Origin: Reticulitermes speratus
Lineage: Eukaryota > Arthropoda > Insecta > Blattodea > Rhinotermitidae
Length of the DNA: 64,000 nucleotides
Direction of reading: 5' to 3'
Assembly (NCBI GenBank): GCA_021186555.1
Contig: JAJKFL010000330.1
Location: 31,350,944 to 31,414,943, forward strand
Shown here: piece after piece, positions 63,651-64,000 of the stretch
Layout of the letters: the number at the start of each line of letters is the position of its first letter
How positions within the stretch are numbered: position 1 is the first letter of the stretch
Notes under the pieces: generated by a model
The model's input: only the letters and a program-made list of their open reading frames with translations
What the model was told of the DNA's origin: nothing
Databases searched by the model: none
Program-made: the position numbers and the translations under genes

Positions 63651-63879
63651 ATTTTATGTGATATTATAATATAAATATCTAAGAAACAATATTTTGCATT
63701 TTGTTGGTCTGAGTGTTGCAAATTAGAATAAATGAAGTTTGATTAAAAAGGAAGTCTTTGGATTCTGCCATGTTTAAAATGCATGACACCATACAGTTTG
63801 GTATAAAAAGGGGTGAGTGGAATTTAATTCTCAGATCAAGAGGTAAATTGCAAGATTTGAGGTTCTGACACCAGTGTTG

Positions 63880-64000
63880 CTGAAGACTGGAGTCTTCAGG
63901 GATGTTACGCCGTGTCTTTGGGTCAACAGTTTCTGACATTTTGAAGGATTGCAGTGCCTTTGAAATGTTGGGACTGTGCACCTGATGACACAGAGTAACA
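63880..64000. repeat. Decayed group-2 element running off the window
   Basis: GTCTTCAGGGATGTTACGCC, TTTTGAAGGATTGCAGTGCC, TTTGAAATGTTGGGA and, at the very end, ACAGAGTAACA follow the order of the group-2 fold-backs. It continues past base 64000. Confidence 0.5.

Larger units (their letters stand above)
63235..63722. mobile_element. Fold-back with two hammerheads
   Basis: CAACACTCAGACCAACAAAA at the left mirrors TTTTGTTGGTCTGAGTGTTG at the right. The arms pair over about 130 bp, and the spacer itself folds (CTACAAAGA...TCTTTGTAG), so nearly the whole 488 bp is one hairpin. A complete ribozyme core is in each arm. Confidence 0.85.

Overview
This is a stretch of animal nuclear DNA, almost certainly from an insect with a large, repeat-rich genome. 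There are no operons, the few coding exons follow splice acceptors, and most of the window is tRNA-headed SINEs, 3' ends of non-LTR retrotransposons, MITEs (hAT-, pogo- and mariner-type), minisatellites and fold-back elements. The LINE and SINE phrases resemble those I associate with cockroaches and termites (Blattodea); that assignment is inference from memory, not a search.

Host genes. Only two genes look functional. They are paralogues about 40 kb apart on the plus strand (13823-14788 and 54531-55520). Each is an intact, single-coding-exon type II membrane glycosyltransferase of the DXD-containing Gly_transf_sug kind (HAGD...R and GGIFLDND motifs). In both, the start codon lies a few bases after a good splice acceptor, so each probably has an untranslated exon upstream. 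Everything between and around them is repeat or unrecognised sequence.

Mobile DNA. A nearly intact DD34D mariner with TA-flanked inverted repeats sits 0.45 kb upstream of the second glycosyltransferase. Decayed transposases include a FLYWCH/MULE copy (2675-4075), a pogo/Tigger remnant (843-1545), a Tc1-like C-terminus interrupted by a MITE (40703-41400), and two mariner-like deletion derivatives (21946-22863, 60418-60818). LINE 3' fragments recur on the minus strand. Five SINE families, called A to E here, are nested in each other; several have readable target-site duplications.

Ribozyme elements. The most unusual content is a dispersed set of self-cleaving-ribozyme-like elements. Group 1 consists of fold-backs or single arms carrying type I hammerhead motifs: CUGANGA, stem II, GAAA, a tiny palindromic stem III, UH and a GC-rich stem I. 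About 40 nt further out most have a conserved GTGCATTTGTTGGT-like end. Two fold-backs (47760-48285 and 63235-63722) keep complete motifs in both arms. Group 2 has the same layout with one extra base in the catalytic core (C-N-UGAAGA). It occurs as single fold-backs and as two tandem arrays (9571-10391 and 16943-17745) capped by an inverted monomer and flanked by inverted repeats. Two single copies have 12-15 bp target-site duplications, which suggests retrotransposition. No reverse transcriptase for either group is in the window.

Layout. 0-6 kb: MITEs, pogo remnant, MULE with nested MITE and LINE. 6-12 kb: hammerhead fold-back and first tandem array. 12.3-15.3 kb: minisatellite and glycosyltransferase 1. 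15.8-26 kb: LINE, second tandem array, scrambled transposon, 1.6-kb minisatellite. 27-44 kb: dense nested SINEs. 44.4-45.1 kb: array of CRE-containing repeats. 47.4-48.3 kb: hammerhead cluster. 49.7-52 kb: nested SINE, LINE and MITE. 52.7-55.5 kb: mariner and glycosyltransferase 2. 55.5-64 kb: AT-richer, repeat-poor DNA with more hammerhead fold-backs at the end.
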